Below, one piece after another: positions 18,756-37,211 of a DNA stretch of 64,000 nucleotides. This DNA is from Syngnathus acus. Lineage: Eukaryota > Chordata > Actinopteri > Syngnathiformes > Syngnathidae. The translations under genes were made by a program, and so were the position numbers. The notes under the pieces are model-generated. The model was not told where the DNA came from, did not search any database, and saw only the letters and a program-made list of their open reading frames with translations. Numbering within the stretch: the stretch's first letter is position 1; each line of letters opens with the position of its first letter. Location: assembly GCF_901709675.1 (NCBI RefSeq), contig NC_051099.1, positions 3,534,001 through 3,598,000 of the forward strand. Reading direction: 5' to 3'.

Positions 18756-21107
18756 CTATTGTCGTTTTGCTTTGTTCTTTCTCGTCTTTTTGCAACAGAA
18801 GAACCTGACGAGAGCCACGGTGGACAACACCGGCGCAATCACTATGGCCGCCAGCAGCAGGGCCACGTCCACGCCGTAGTAAGCATACCAAGGCATCTCG
18901 TAGGCCTGCGTACGCAGATGCGGCGCCCCCTTGTGGCGCATCACATACTCCACCCAGAAGACTGCACGATCCATGGGCCTCATAGGCTGATCCCGGTGCA
19001 GTTCGGACAGCTTCCGTATGTTGCGCCGGTAGCTGTCGTGGCTCAGAACCTCCTTGAGGCTGGCCTCAAAGCCTTGGCTAAGGTCAGCCAGCTCCAGGAT
19101 CTTGGCGGCTCCTCTCTGCTCCAAGCGCACCAGGTTGTCGAACTGGTCAAAGAAGAGCGGGATACCCAGCACGGGGACGCCATAGAAGATGGCCTCCTGG
19201 AGTCCATTGGTGCCCCCGTGGGCCACGAAGACTTTGGTCTGCGGATGGCCCAGAAGATCCTTTTGGGGCATCCAGTCCACCACCAGGGTGTTATTGCCCA
19301 GCGTGGACGGCCGAGGACCCTTGTGACGCCAAATCACCTAAACGTGAAAGACAAAGTGTTGTCGATGGGATTCGTTTGCTTGTAAGGTTTCGTTTAAAAT
19401 GTTTCTCACTACGATTGCATCACCTTCTGCGGCAACCTGGCAAAGACGGCGGCGAGTTCCTCAGCGTCGCGCTCGGGCATAGCGTTGACCAGGCTGCCGA
19501 GACTCATTACGATCACGCCGTGCTCGCCGGCGCTCTGGACAAAGTCCTCCAGGTGCGCAGGCAGCGGGCGGGCGTCCCGGCACTGGAAGCCGCCGATGTA
19601 GACTACGTTGGGCATGGTGGGCCGGGGGAAGTCAAAGACAAAATCGGTGCGGAAGAGCCAAACGTCAGCCTGCCGGAGGAGCGAGTTGATATCGCAGCCG
19701 CCCGGGAAGTGCTTCCTGCAGATGGCGCTGTAGATGGGCTCGATCAGGATTTTCTGCTGGAGGGTGATCATGACGTAGAAGAAGACGTTCTTTACCCTCT
19801 GGAGGAAGTTCATCTTATCCGTCAAGCCTGATCCCGGCATGGGGACGTAGGAGAGGGGCGACGGGGCCATGGCCATGTGGCCCTCGCCGGCATGGATCCA
19901 GCGTACGTTGAGCACCAGAGGAAGGTCCAAATACTTGGCCAGAATCACGCCGGGAGCGATGGCCGGGTCGGTCAGGACCAGGTCGAAGCGGGAGTCTCTT
20001 AAACTCTGAACTCGCCTCTCATCATCCAGGAACTCGGAGATTGTGTCTCCCCACGTCGAGTGGGCCTTGTAGATGAAGTTGGCGAACTCGCGGTGCATGG
20101 TGCGTCCTTGTCGGAGGTTCTGGGAGAAGAACCAGAAGGTTTGACATCAATCTGACATTGTCTACTTTACTTTTTGACAAATAGTTTGAAACATTTTTAA
20201 ACTGTCAAATTTGGGGCAATGGCATTGCTGGCTGCATCAGCCAATCAGAGCAAAGCTTGCACTGCTGAAATTAGCAGCCAATCGGTCGTCCCGTTATTGA
20301 GTGCTTCTCAAACATCTTCCAGGAAGTGAAGTTGGCATGATGGACTTGTGACCTCTCTTTTGTCTTTAGGGTAAGTTGCCGTTTCCCTGACTCCACTACC
20401 TACTCCACTAAGTTTGAAAAATGAAATGGTTTTGGGCATTTTCCATGACCTGTGTTACTTATGGGGCAATTTAACACACACACACACACGCACAAGCAGG
20501 ATGTTACCGTAATGAGCTCCTCCATAAATTTGAAAAATTCCTGCCATGTTCCCGCCAAGTCGATGGTGACGGCAGTGTAGAGCGGCGAGCTTTGCGGCAC
20601 GTAGACGCTGTTGGCGGCTCTGATGACCGTCAGCTGATGTCCTCGCTGGTGGAGCTCCTCCAGAAGAACCTTCATGTTGATCCAGTGGCTGCCGTCCACT
20701 GGGAACACCAAGACGTTGCCCCCGTCAGACCCGGGCGGACCCCCCCATGACGCCAATAAGGCCAGCAGAATAAATGCGAGTGGCGAGGATCCTAAAACAC
20801 AATAAAAAATAACAAAATACATAAAATAATAATAAATTAATTTAAAACAAAATAAATTTTTTATTTGTTTTGTTTTATTGTTATAAAAAATAAAAAATAA
20901 TACCTAAAAAAATTAAAAAATAAATGATTAAAAAATAATAAAAAAGAAATATATATTTTTCTATTTGTCTGAACAAAAGACCTACCCTCTATACTATATA
21001 GACATTTTGAATCTGATCCAAATAATTTTGGGGTCACATTGTTGCCTAGTTGCCGTCAAAATACACACACAAAAAATAACCCTCCCAAAATAATTGAACG
21101 TACCCAT
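18756..21107 (-). CDS. UDP-glucuronosyltransferase, UGT5-like (4 coding exons)
   Basis: ER-membrane enzyme that transfers glucuronic acid from UDP-glucuronate to lipophilic substrates (detoxification, steroid and bilirubin conjugation). Minus-strand exons: 21107-21104, 20791-20508, 20119-19424, 19337-18756; 521 aa, usual for the family. The first coding exon holds only ATG plus one base. A signal peptide (FILLALLAS) precedes the DGSHW motif whose His (residue 37) is the usual catalytic base. The C-terminal UGT signature starts at WMPQKDLLGHP and includes FVAHGGTNG, GVPVLGIPLF and DQFDN. A membrane anchor near the C-terminus is followed by a lysine-rich tail (CKKTRKNKAKRQ) typical of ER retrieval. 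Wording such as GSGLTDKM is like fish UGT5. The gene interrupts the 13q13-type order between postn and supt20h. Exact subfamily number is not assigned. Confidence 0.93.
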
Positions 21108-24100
21108 GGTGTTGATCCTCAGCAGCTACGGAAACTGCCGGCAGCGTGTTGTCGTCTAAATGTTGGACTTGAAACGGGAGTTGCAGGTGAACTACCAAGA
21201 TAACGGCGGCGGTCACGTGGTCGGCCCAGCGGCTTCAGGTCGCAAGTCCAAAAAGCCTGAAATATCTCAAACATGCACTAAATCAGAGCCCTTTCATTCA
21301 GTTACAGAGTTGGTCAGACCTGTTGTTCTCAAGTTTGTTTGCGCAAGTACTACGCTCCTGTGTTATTTCCCCGTTTCGTTGTTTTGGGATCTGGTGAGCG
21401 AGGAAGGCTCCGGAATGCACCCCGGGGCCTGAAAGCAGAGCGCTCGCTTTTGTTAGCACTGGTGGGTGGTCGTGACAATAAATCGTTTTACGTGCTGTTA
21501 AAAAAAGTGTATTCTTGTTAATATTTTGAATATTTTTTTTAGTAAATCGTCATGCTTGTTTTTTATGTTTTATGAATTTTGAAAGCAGAAATGATCAAGT
21601 TGTTGCATAATTGTTATTAACAACGACAGACTGCGTTTGAATTCCTTCACTAACTTTACTGTACATTTTTAATGACTAATTGAAATGGAAAAAAAAGTCC
21701 TGTTGTTGCTTGTGATTTAGGAAACTGCTCCCTTTTGTGTTTTGCAGGTGTTTCCTCCTTCCCGTCACACGCTTTATCATCGGCGCAGTGCGTTGGCGGA
21801 AAATGGCTTTAAATCTCGGACGCGGCCAGCCGGGTCGGCCGCATTAGTCTGAAAAAAAGTTTTTTCAGCCCGGTTTGGATAGGATAGAATCCAGCCACGG
21901 GAGGAGACGGGAAGGAAAAAGTGTGTGGTAGATAGAACTAAACCTGCTGGGTTTTTTTCTTTTTCTATTTTTTCAGGAGAGAATCTGGTTTCAACCAAAC
22001 TTTTTTTTTGTGCATCCTGTCATGCTTGACATGCTCAACAAAATTCAAAACAAAAAGCCGGGGATTAGCGTTAGCGCTAACGATAGCTTCGGGGCGGGGC
22101 CACTCGCTGGGCGCCACAGCAGTGGGATCCTCCGTAGGGCCAAAGGTCGACGGGAGCACCGAGTTTGTCGGAATGAAGGCGCGTCGGTCGTGCGCCGGCG
22201 TATTCCTCGCCGCCTTGTTTCCGTTGTCGACGAGCAGGTTGGCGCTCGCCAAATAACTGCGCGGATGATGTCAGCGTGTCAAACACGACAGCCGAGTCAA
22301 CAAAAAACGCTCAACCGATTGACACGCGGGCCGGCTACTTACGTTTACAAATGGAAGAAAACGCTCACAATCGCCCGCCGTGTTGGCAGCGTTCACAACA
22401 GACGAGCAAAGTCACTCGGCGTGTGCACGTGTGTTACGCAAGCCCGTCCATTGTGACTTGTGTGCAATGAAAAAAAGGCGGTGTTTTTGTGTGCCCTGAA
22501 CTCACGAGGAAAATCAATGTGCACAGTGAGTCAGTCACCCCGCCACTTTTAACAACCTCATTATTTTTTCTTTTTTGATGCTGTGCGGTCCAAAGGGTCC
22601 GCGCTGCTGTTTATGACACACTCGACGGACGCCATGTTCATGGCTGCCCGTCTGGATATTGTTGCCAAATTCCTCCGCGAACATGGCAGGAGTTCAAATG
22701 AGCTCGCAAACGCACGTCGGCCTGACATTGATCCAGACCAGATCCGGCCTCCTTTCCTGCTACCTGGGCCTGATTCTCTCAATCGCTTTTCCCCAGTCCC
22801 TCGACATTACAACAGAAGCTGGACGCTTGCCAAACGCTCCCATGTTGCCGAACGGGAGTCTAGCCGAGTAGCTTAGTGGAACCCTGCTTGAAAAAAAAAG
22901 TGAAGTCATCCATTTAGGTTTTGCTTTTGTCACAATGTATACATTGTCTGAACGCCAGTCTCTGCCAGATTCCTCGGGGGTCAGTCGCTCTGCCCCGGGC
23001 AGCCAAATGTCTGCAAATGGAATCATCTGGCATTCGAGCGGTGATGTCATCTTCCAGATGTGATCTGTATGAGCATGTTGGCGAGCTCGTTCAGCTTCGG
23101 CGCAGCGGCCCGAGGTTGACAGTTCCAAATGAATCCACCCTCGCACGCGGCGGCAGATCCATTGACAGTGAGGGGGGGGGCTCTTCTTAGATGGCAGCTC
23201 ACACCCACACTAACTTCTTCTAAAAAGCATTTTTCCAGCCATAAAATGTTAGATTTGCTTTTGGTTCTGAGCTGGCCCATCCGCCCTTTTTAATAGTGGA
23301 TATTATGATATACATGTAATGCTTTGGTTGCCATGGCAATGACAAGCCTCCTTCAAGGCGATGACAGAAGCGTTTTTCATTTCCACGAGCTTGTTTGGAG
23401 AAGCAAAGCACTGTATGCTATTTTTGGCCCGATTCTGACGTGACCGGAATCTAAACTGTTTGAGTGAAACATGGAAAAATTTGACTTTTATTGGATCTCA
23501 TCTTGGCAAATAGAAGTCACGGATAGTATTGCTTCTTTACGGTAACTTCCAGGGGGTTTACGGATCCTTTCCCAACTTGTTGGAGGGAGGTTGGATGACA
23601 TCACTTTACAAACACAATACTGTCGGGTTTTATTTATACATCCTTTCGGTTGGGGATTTCTGTAGGTTGATATTCTCACCATGTCAGCCAAAATGTCGAA
23701 ATTTATTGCCTTCCCTTATTTGACCTTGTAATTTGTCCACGTGGAATCATGTTAGCATGCTGCACAATCCATTCCGCGCCACCAGGGGGCACTATAACCC
23801 CAAATGGTGAGATTGAGATTTTTTAAATTCTGCCCCCGCAGCCAGTTTTAAATTTGGTAGGCATGTCCATCATGAGTAGAGCCACAAAAAGTCTCAGGAA
23901 CACTTTTTGCCATTTCCGGGATTCTGTCGAGACAAACTTTTTTGGGGAGATTTTGTCTCATTGCAAACAAATTTGAAGCTGAATGGAATCATTTTTTACT
24001 GTAGACGTCCTCTCTTCTCTCATATGTATACATATTGAGCTCAGATGTGTTTTAGCGTTGCCACGACAGCATTTGTTGAAATGGCAACACAAAGTGCTGC

Positions 24101-27074
24101 ATGTCAGTTCCCGTTTGAGCGGTAACATGATTGTGTGCAAAGGCCGCAAACGACAAACCTACTCGTCCATCATCCCCATTCTTGTCCGCTGAGCTCGCGG
24201 CGCACGCTAGCACATGCTAGCGCACGCGAGCGTTCCCTTTTGATGACGTGGCAAACAGACTTTCCTCGTTAGTGTCGCCGGCTTTGGTCGCTCACTTTGC
24301 CATTTTGTGTTCAGCTTTTGGGTTTTCGAAAAAGTGGTCATGTGACGAGAAGAAAGCTGTATTCTATTGAGAGAAAAACATGTGCAAATTAAAAAAAATT
24401 GGCGGTTTGTTGGCGCCAAGTGCCTTCGAGCTGTCTTTGGGGGACCCCTGGCGAGTGTTTATTTGCTCTGATTGCGAGAGAAATTGAAATAAACACAAGC
24501 TTGGTAGCACTTCAAAAACCTCATCAGAGTCTAAACGCTTCAAGGCTGCCGTGTTTTGCGTCTCCTTTTGCGCCATGTTTAAGGACGGGCCGCATATGCA
24601 TCGACGTTTAGGAATCCTCTCGAGCTGGTTCGAATTTTGGTACGAATGTCGTATGAACATCGGTAGGCCGAGACAAATGTTTCAAGAACGTGGTTGTCTG
24701 ATTGCTAACAAGTTTTAGAGGAGCGGAGCTAAATGGTGACAAATAGGAATTGCGTGTGACCCGAGTATGACGTTTAAGATTGATGACCCGCCATAATAGA
24801 CAAAAGCAATAACTCAGGGCCTCCTGCTACTAAGACCATTTTCCTTTTTTTTTCTTTTTGTGGGACTCCTACTGCACATAAATTTTAACCAGGACAACTT
24901 TGGCGAGTTGTGGAAACACCCTGAAAATAGTGCCTTCCTTTTTTTTGCTAGCAGCAAACCAATGACAGGATGTGTGCACTTTGGAATTCGTCCATCCTCT
25001 CAGGAATGAAGAGAGATTGGCGAGATGACAGGATGGATGATGACACTTTTGAGCTCAAGAGGGAGGGATGGCTGCCGCTCATTTTTTGTTTTTAAACGCG
25101 TGTTTATCAAATGTCCCAGAACGGACGCCTGCCAACTAAATGGCCGAGCTTCAGTGTTGCTTTTGGATTCCATTTTGGATCATCGCTTCCTTCTCCACTT
25201 CCTTTCCATTTCCAATCTCTTTCTACTGATGTAAAAGCTTCTTTCTCGCCGTTACTGTTATTGTGGCTCAACATGGCTCCGCCTTTACAATTACATTTCC
25301 CCTGCGAGGAGGATCCACGACGTCTTATCTAAATGGCATCATTTGTTTAATTTGGAGATTTGAATCAATCCTGCAAGCTCACCCGTGGTTCTTCAGTGAG
25401 TGAGGGAGTAGGAACAGGAAACGCACGAGAAAGGCTTTCTGTATTGGCTCATGGTTTACAGAGTAAGTCCACAATTGCAACCAGCAATCATTTTTCAATA
25501 TCATGAATCATAAACAGGATATTAGAAATCAAAAGCGACAGCTATCAAAATTCATTTTCAAGCATGCAAACATCGAGATGGAAATCGGAATAAGCACATT
25601 GGAAGTCGGACACAGCGACAGCCAGAATGAATTTCAGCGAAATCGTCCGAAATGAAACTTTGTAAACAACGTTGAAAATATAAAAGCAACATTCCCAACA
25701 AAGACACACAGCACTTGTCAAGACACTTAAAGAGCGTTGAAATCTTACCTAACGGTTGACCTTCTGCAAGCTCGGTCATGTATGTGGACTTTTAACTTTC
25801 TAAAGAAAGAGGCCCGTGTGAGTGTATTATAACGGAACCGCACCCTAAACTCTTGGGCCCTCATAAAGAAACCTCTATCCCCACTCTGATGTTGACACAA
25901 CTCTTTCAACAGAGTGCTGAGAGGCGCTCGCTATTGTTGAAATCATATGCATACCATACATTCAATCGCAGCTATTTTCCTTGCCATTTGTCAATTAAAA
26001 GCAACACTAGCAATGGAAACCCAATTTTTGTATCTTTCTTTTGGAAATAATTGATGGTGGAGAGGTGCAGTCAGTTCTTCTGAATCCAGCACAGTGCTCG
26101 TTTTGTGTGCTAGATTGTTTTCTTAAACGCTCAGTGAGCGTTTTTGACTAAGTGGCAAAGGACAGAAAGCTGCTTTTACACCTCTGGATTGGTATGAGGT
26201 GACGTTTCAGATTAAATGAAATTCTTTCATTTACTGTACATTCATTTTTCTCCACCGATTGCAATGTGGGCCGTGCAGAGGCTTTGCAGGCCTTCTGCGC
26301 CCCCTGCTGTACAGTTGTGGTACTAACGCTGGGATTGCACACTCACTGGCCAGTTTTAAACAGTGCACTGAGAATAGGCTATTTATGAGCTAGAATTTTT
26401 TACCCCTCAGCAAAAGACTGTTAATTTGCAATTTTTCAAACTATATATTTTCGTCAGCCGGCTAGCTCCGCCCACTTCCGCTCCAAAGCGGAAGTTGAGC
26501 TGTTGTTGTCACACTGGAAGAAGATGGCGGCCGCTCCTACTTTTTGTCAATGATGACTCCGATGCTCCCCTTCGCTTTCGTTGTCCTGCGTTGGAGCCGC
26601 TGTTGGCCCCTATGCAACCCTCAAGGCGAGTACCCCCTCCACGCCAAGCGTGTCATCGTGGGGCCGTCGTTTTCCACTGAAGAGAACTTGAATAAAAGCC
26701 CCCTCGGGTTTGTGCTCCTTCGGAGCGGCGGGCTAGCATGCTAACTTTAGCCGCGCAAGCCTTCAGCTGGTCGGGCATCCACGGAGGAGATCCACATCCA
26801 CGCATGTCCCATGCCTTCAAATAGTCTCGCTCGGAGCTATCGACTAATTGTTCTGTTGTTATTAAGGTGCTTAAAGGGCATGCTTTAGTGACCGTTGCAT
26901 GCTCAGTGATTTTCTTCCTAGTTAGTTATGAGGGACTAGTCCGGCTGGTCTTTCAGTTTGCGTAAATGTTCTAAAATGTGTATTGTTGCCACACAGGGAG
27001 TGAATCCTCGCTTTAGGAGGCAGCCAGGCGGGCAGCATCGTCTACTGTCACCTTGTAGCTGGCGGCTCACCACA
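21108..27074. other. long intergenic stretch and supt20h 5' region
   Basis: About 6 kb without a convincing coding exon; the reading frames are short and show no family motif. The right end (about 26.45-27.07 kb) is CpG-richer and probably contains noncoding 5' exon sequence of supt20h, including a likely 3' splice site near 26996 leading into the exon that ends with the start codon. Confidence 0.55.
26521..26531 (+). promoter_or_regulatory. YY1-type motif at the likely supt20h start region
   Basis: AAGATGGCGGC matches the YY1 site often placed just downstream of transcription starts of vertebrate housekeeping genes. It lies about 550 bp upstream of the supt20h ATG in a CpG-richer patch. Assignment to supt20h is inferred. 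Confidence 0.45.
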
Positions 27075-32545
<5,471 letters not shown>

Positions 32546-32826
32546 TCCGCAAGGAAGAAACTTTGCTCGGACTCTTTTACAGCCACACGAGGAGGAGAAG
32601 GTCCTTGTAGCCCAGTACTTCCACTAAGACGAACAACAGCAAGGCCTCTCCTCCTTCCCGAGAGGATTCCTCATCGCACATCTTCCCACAGAACAAACTG
32701 ATCCTGGGGGGCCGTCGTCTACCTCTCGAATCGCTTTTGTACCGCAGCGCTGGATTTGGAGCAGTGAGTGTTGACACATTTCTGGACACTTAAGAAATAC
32801 TTTTTTAAGATGTCTTTGTCAGCAGT

Positions 32827-32832
32827 TTTATT
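32827..32832 (-). terminator. exosc8 polyadenylation signal
   Basis: AATAAA on the minus strand, 83 bp beyond the exosc8 stop codon. Confidence 0.65.
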
Positions 32833-32914
32833 GTTGTAAAAAAAAAACAGAGGAGTATATATTGACAGTGAAAATACAGCTTTTAGATATTAAAAACAAA
32901 ATTTGTCTTATTTT

Positions 32915-34633
32915 TTATGTGATGCTTTTGATGACTTTGTCGATGAGTTTGTGGAGTTCTTTCTGCCGCGCTGTCGCTCGGCCGATCAACTCTCGGAGCT
33001 TCTCCCCAGACAAAGGCGTCCCACCTAAAAAAAAATATATATATCAGTCATGAAAAGACATTTCCCCCAGACGTCATCAAAAAAACGGAAGCCGCGGTCC
33101 TGACCCGGTTTGTGCATGGAGCACAGGCGTCCTTCCTCGTCCGTCACCACAGTGAGGCGAGAGGTGGCCAGTCGCTCCTCTTCAGCCGTGGGATCCGCCA
33201 AGACGGAGCTGCCAGACGAACAGCGCGCTTGACGACAATCGTGACGACGTTTCAACGCAAGGAAAAGCTTCGACTCACTCATCAAATGCGCAGAAGGAGG
33301 CGGCCACGGGATGCCTGGCGATCTTCAACCCAAGTCGCTTATCCAAGTCCACCTGAGGCACGCCAGTCTCGCCGTTGACGGAGACCTCGGGGAGCCCGGC
33401 TGCGTGGGCCAAGAACGACAAGATGAAGAGTCGACTGCGACACAATCCGGACGGAGGGACGTACTGTTCTTCAGGGCGGCCAGCAAGGCAAGTGAGCACG
33501 CGTCCAACAAGTTGCCGTCGTAGTCCAGACACATCAGGTCGCAGTACAACGACCAGCACAGCTACAACGACAACATCTCACATGCTGAATGCAACACCCA
33601 CACACGACAATGTGATTCATGACTTTGCCCCCGTTTAGTCTCACCTTGGCTCGTTCGATGCACAAATCTTCTGTCTGTAACACTTCTGAGCTGCAATGAC
33701 AAAAAGATCGTAAGAAAAGCGAAATTAAAAAAAAAAATTTTTGGGCGTATCCTGTGCACCTCTCGATGATGTCGGCCATGAACTGACTGGCGGCCTGGGC
33801 CTGCTCCCCCGGTGGTCCGGGTCGGAACTGTGAGGAGCACAGCGGCGGCAGGTCCACGTTGGGCACTGGAAATGTTAAGTCATCAAAAAAATATATTGTA
33901 AAAAATCCCACTATTTATTCATCACCCACAACTCACCTATGAAACCTTTCCCCGGCGCCTCCACTAACGGGTTTGCCAGCTTCTGCACAACAAGACCAAA
34001 AACCAAAATCACTACAATTGATCCATCCACATCAGGAGCTACTGATGCTTCTCCTTCAATCATTCACCGCTTTGACCCCACAGATGACGGTGGTGTTGCC
34101 CATCTTGACCAACGCTGAGCCATCTGCTGTGCTGATGGACCCTGAGGACAGTCACAAGGTGAACTCATGAAAAAGCATTTCAGTGATGGCTAATATTTGG
34201 CGTTCATTGCTGTAGAAGACTGCAACTAACCAATGTTGATCGACGTGGTTCGGAATTCTGACAGTTCACGTCCATCCGGTCGACAGTTTTCCTTCTGGCA
34301 ACATAAAAACGTGAAAGATGGTGTTATTACGTGGTGTATTATTACATCAAAAGCTTGGTTACCCACCAGAAAGCTGCGGTGGTACTCCAGGGGCTCAGCC
34401 ATCCTGAACACAACCAAAACAAACGCGAAACCAGTTAGCAGATTTGAACCAATTTGCCATGTTATCGTCGTGGTCAAGTACAAATAAGCACACGATTTCG
34501 CGAAGATGAAATCTGGATGTAAGTCGCATTTTGTACTTGGTGAGCTGCTATCCAAGTACGTACAAATTTGCTGTAAAATGCAACAGAATTGTTCATTTGT
34601 GAGCCGTCGTTCTTACTTAAATCCAGCCGCCAT
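32915..34633 (-). CDS. exosc8: EXOSC8 / RRP43, RNA exosome core subunit
   Basis: Catalytically inactive RNase PH-fold subunit of the nine-subunit exosome ring, which guides RNA to the 3'-5' nucleases in nucleus and cytoplasm. Minus-strand exons: 34633-34617, 34403-34367, 34294-34231, 34141-34068, 33982-33937, 33865-33760, 33690-33645, 33561-33465, 33399-33279, 33208-33105, 33024-32915; 273 aa (human 276). Family landmarks: [14 protein letters not shown] near the N-terminus, [58 protein letters not shown] and the C-terminal half [11 protein letters not shown] followed by a helical tail. Head to head with alg5 as in human, suggesting a shared promoter. Confidence 0.95.
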
Positions 34634-35231
34634 GATGTTTTGATTAACCACGTGGTTACCGAGTTGAACTACGGAAGCCTGCAAGACATAACGAAAGGCG
34701 ATACTCGGTCGCAATAATTTAAGTTTCATTTGGGTACAGCCATTGGTTTTGTTATACATACAAATAGGGGTGGTGCTTTAGAATATCCGACAAAAAAAGC
34801 AACATTATTGTTGTTGGTTTTACTTTAATTTTAAAAAGACGGGGAAAGCCAAGTGTTGATTAAGGCGGGCATGAAACAGCGCTTGTTATAAATCCTCCTG
34901 GCCTACAGGTGTCAGTGTTCGCCTAACTTCGCGTGTCCACTCGTCACAACCAACGTGTCAACCCGGAAACGACTACTTCCGTGTTGCATCTGTGTTCACT
35001 TGTGATTGGAAGCGAGAAGTAACTCTCGCACTTGAACCAATATGAGCTTGTTGTAGTCCGACTCTGTTGATTTGACGAACATTTCGGTGGTCAATGTCCT
35101 CGAAACTGCGCAAAAAACAAATAGTCACGCACGCGGGCGAAAGCTGACGAGCTCCGCGGCGAAGTTGCCGTGAGAAATAGTGAATCAGTCAGCATCCTTC
35201 AAGGCGTCGGACAAGTGTCACTTGTTCCAAA
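34634..35231. promoter_or_regulatory. shared promoter region of exosc8 and alg5
   Basis: The 598 bp between the two divergent start codons must hold both promoters. No TATA box is evident on either side. The exosc8 start codon itself sits in an ATGGCGGC context that resembles a YY1 site. Divergent organisation is seen; coregulation is inferred. Confidence 0.55.
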
Positions 35232-37211
35232 ATGGACTGCATATTTGAAATACTTGAAGCTTTAGTGTTCTTGGCGATTGTGGCTGTAATTGTGGTAAGT
35301 ATACCTGGCTCGATTGTTGGAAGTCAGAAAAACAAAATCACTGTTGGGTAACTTGAAAATGACTACGAGCTAGTTTACTGACAGAAATTCTATTGGGATA
35401 TTTTGATTGTATACACTGTAGCCTTTAACTTGTTAGGATCCTAAATGATATGTTTTGCCTCCTCAGTTTGTGATGGTGGCGCACGTGACGGCAAGCGCGG
35501 CGAACCTGAAGCGGGACGAAAAGGAGAAACGCTTCGTCACCTCGAGTGGCGTTGAGGAGCTTTTCCCCAGTCTACACGACCCACCTTCCGTGGAACTCTC
35601 CGTGATTGTGCCCTCCTACAATGAGGAACTGCGGCGTAAGGAGATCAACCAGCTGTAGACCACAGCTTACATTCACACGCAGACTAGCCGACTCAAGTTG
35701 CATGTCGTTTAAAGTTTATTCGGCTATGTGATGGTGTGTTGTTTCAGTCCCTGTAATGCTGGATGAAGCCATGGACTATTTGGAAAACAGGCTGGTCAGT
35801 GAGACGCTTCAAAGATAAATAATAATTTGATGCGGCTGCATGCGCTAGCGCCAACAGCTTTGAACTGATTTTGGTCTCCTCACGCACAGAAACGACAAGC
35901 TTCCTTCACCTACGAGGTCATTGTGGTGGATGACGGCAGCAAAGACAAAACCACACAAGTGAGAACCTCAATTATTGTCCACAGCTTTGATTCATTTAAT
36001 GACATTCATACAATAATAAATCTGCCACATTTTATATTTGCAACACTGCGTGTATTTTTGGTTAAAGTTGTCTCGGCAACTCAACATGTTCCTTTCAATT
36101 TTGGGTGCTTTAGCCGCGTTGATGACGTCCTAAAATAGAATGCCCTGTTCACTTATTTGTTCAACCACCAGGTGGCGTTGCAGTACACCAAGAAGTACAG
36201 CGCAGCGAAAGTGCGGGTTCTGACGCTGGTGAAGAACCGGGGAAAAGGCGGCGCAGTGCGCTTGGTGAGAGCCAATAATAATAATACATAAGGCGCCTTT
36301 CAAGGTACTCCATGTCGCCGTACAGACATAAAATAGCATACACAATTTAAAAAGAAAAAAACGAGTGTAAAAGCAAAGAAACATCTGCAGCAGAGTGATG
36401 AGTTCAGACATATGTCTGGCATGCTTGTTTATGTTGTCATAAAGGGAACGCTGAGCTCCAGGGGCCGCCTAATTCTTATGGCAGACGCCGACGGCGCCAC
36501 AAAGTTCGCCGACATCGAAAAAGTGGAAGCAGCCCTAAAAGACCTCAGTTCCAAACAGGGCGACGTGGCCATCTCGTGCGGTTCCCGGGCTCATCTGCAG
36601 GAGGATGCCGTCGCCAAGGTAACCCAAAATGTCTTTTCCCTCACCGGCCCCGGCTCTCCTTTTGAACAGTTTTTGTGTTCCGACATCAGCGCTCCTTTTT
36701 CCGCAACTTCCTGATGTGCGGCTTCCACTTCCTGGTGTGGTTCTTGTGCGTGCGCGGCGTGCGTGACACGCAGTGCGGCTTCAAGCTTTTCACGCGCGAG
36801 GCGGCGCTGCTCACCTTCCCCTCGCTCCACGTGGAACGCTGGTGAGGACGCCGCCGTGATCGGCGCTTGAAACATAAGGAAGCGTAAACAATGACTGACC
36901 TCAAATTGGGGCGTGTTCTTTGCAGGGCTTTTGACGTGGAGCTTTTATACATAGCTCAATGCTTGAACATCCCCATCGCCGAGGTGGCCGTCAACTGGAC
37001 TGAAATAGGAGGTAAGGTCACAAATCGTTTTGCTCTTAGCTTTGTCTTCTGCACGAAAGGGGCTCGAGGCCAGACTTGATCGTGCGTGTCCTCAGGCTCC
37101 AAGCTGGTTCCGTTCTGGAGCTGGCTCCAGATGGGCCGAGACTTGATCTTCATCCGCCTGCGCTACCTGACGGGCGCCTGGAAACTGCACCCGGCCGTCA
37201 AGAGCCACTAG
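35232..37211 (+). CDS. alg5: ALG5, dolichyl-phosphate beta-glucosyltransferase
   Basis: ER enzyme that moves glucose from UDP-glucose to dolichyl phosphate, supplying the donor for the last glucoses of the N-glycan precursor. Exons: 35232-35294, 35467-35635, 35748-35794, 35890-35958, 36172-36264, 36445-36618, 36690-36841, 36926-37011, 37096-37211; 322 aa (human 324). Begins with a membrane anchor (ALVFLAIVAVIVFVMVA), followed by the GT2 glycosyltransferase fold: SVIVPSYNEE, VIVVDDGSKDKT (Asp107/108) and the metal-binding DAD in LMADADGATKF (161-163). HVERWAFDVELLYIAQ and VNWTEIGGSKLVPFWSW are conserved family signatures. Divergent from exosc8. Confidence 0.96.

Noticed and set aside
18753-19385. 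210-codon plus-strand frame
   Set aside because: It is antisense to the UGT signature exon and has no family motif.
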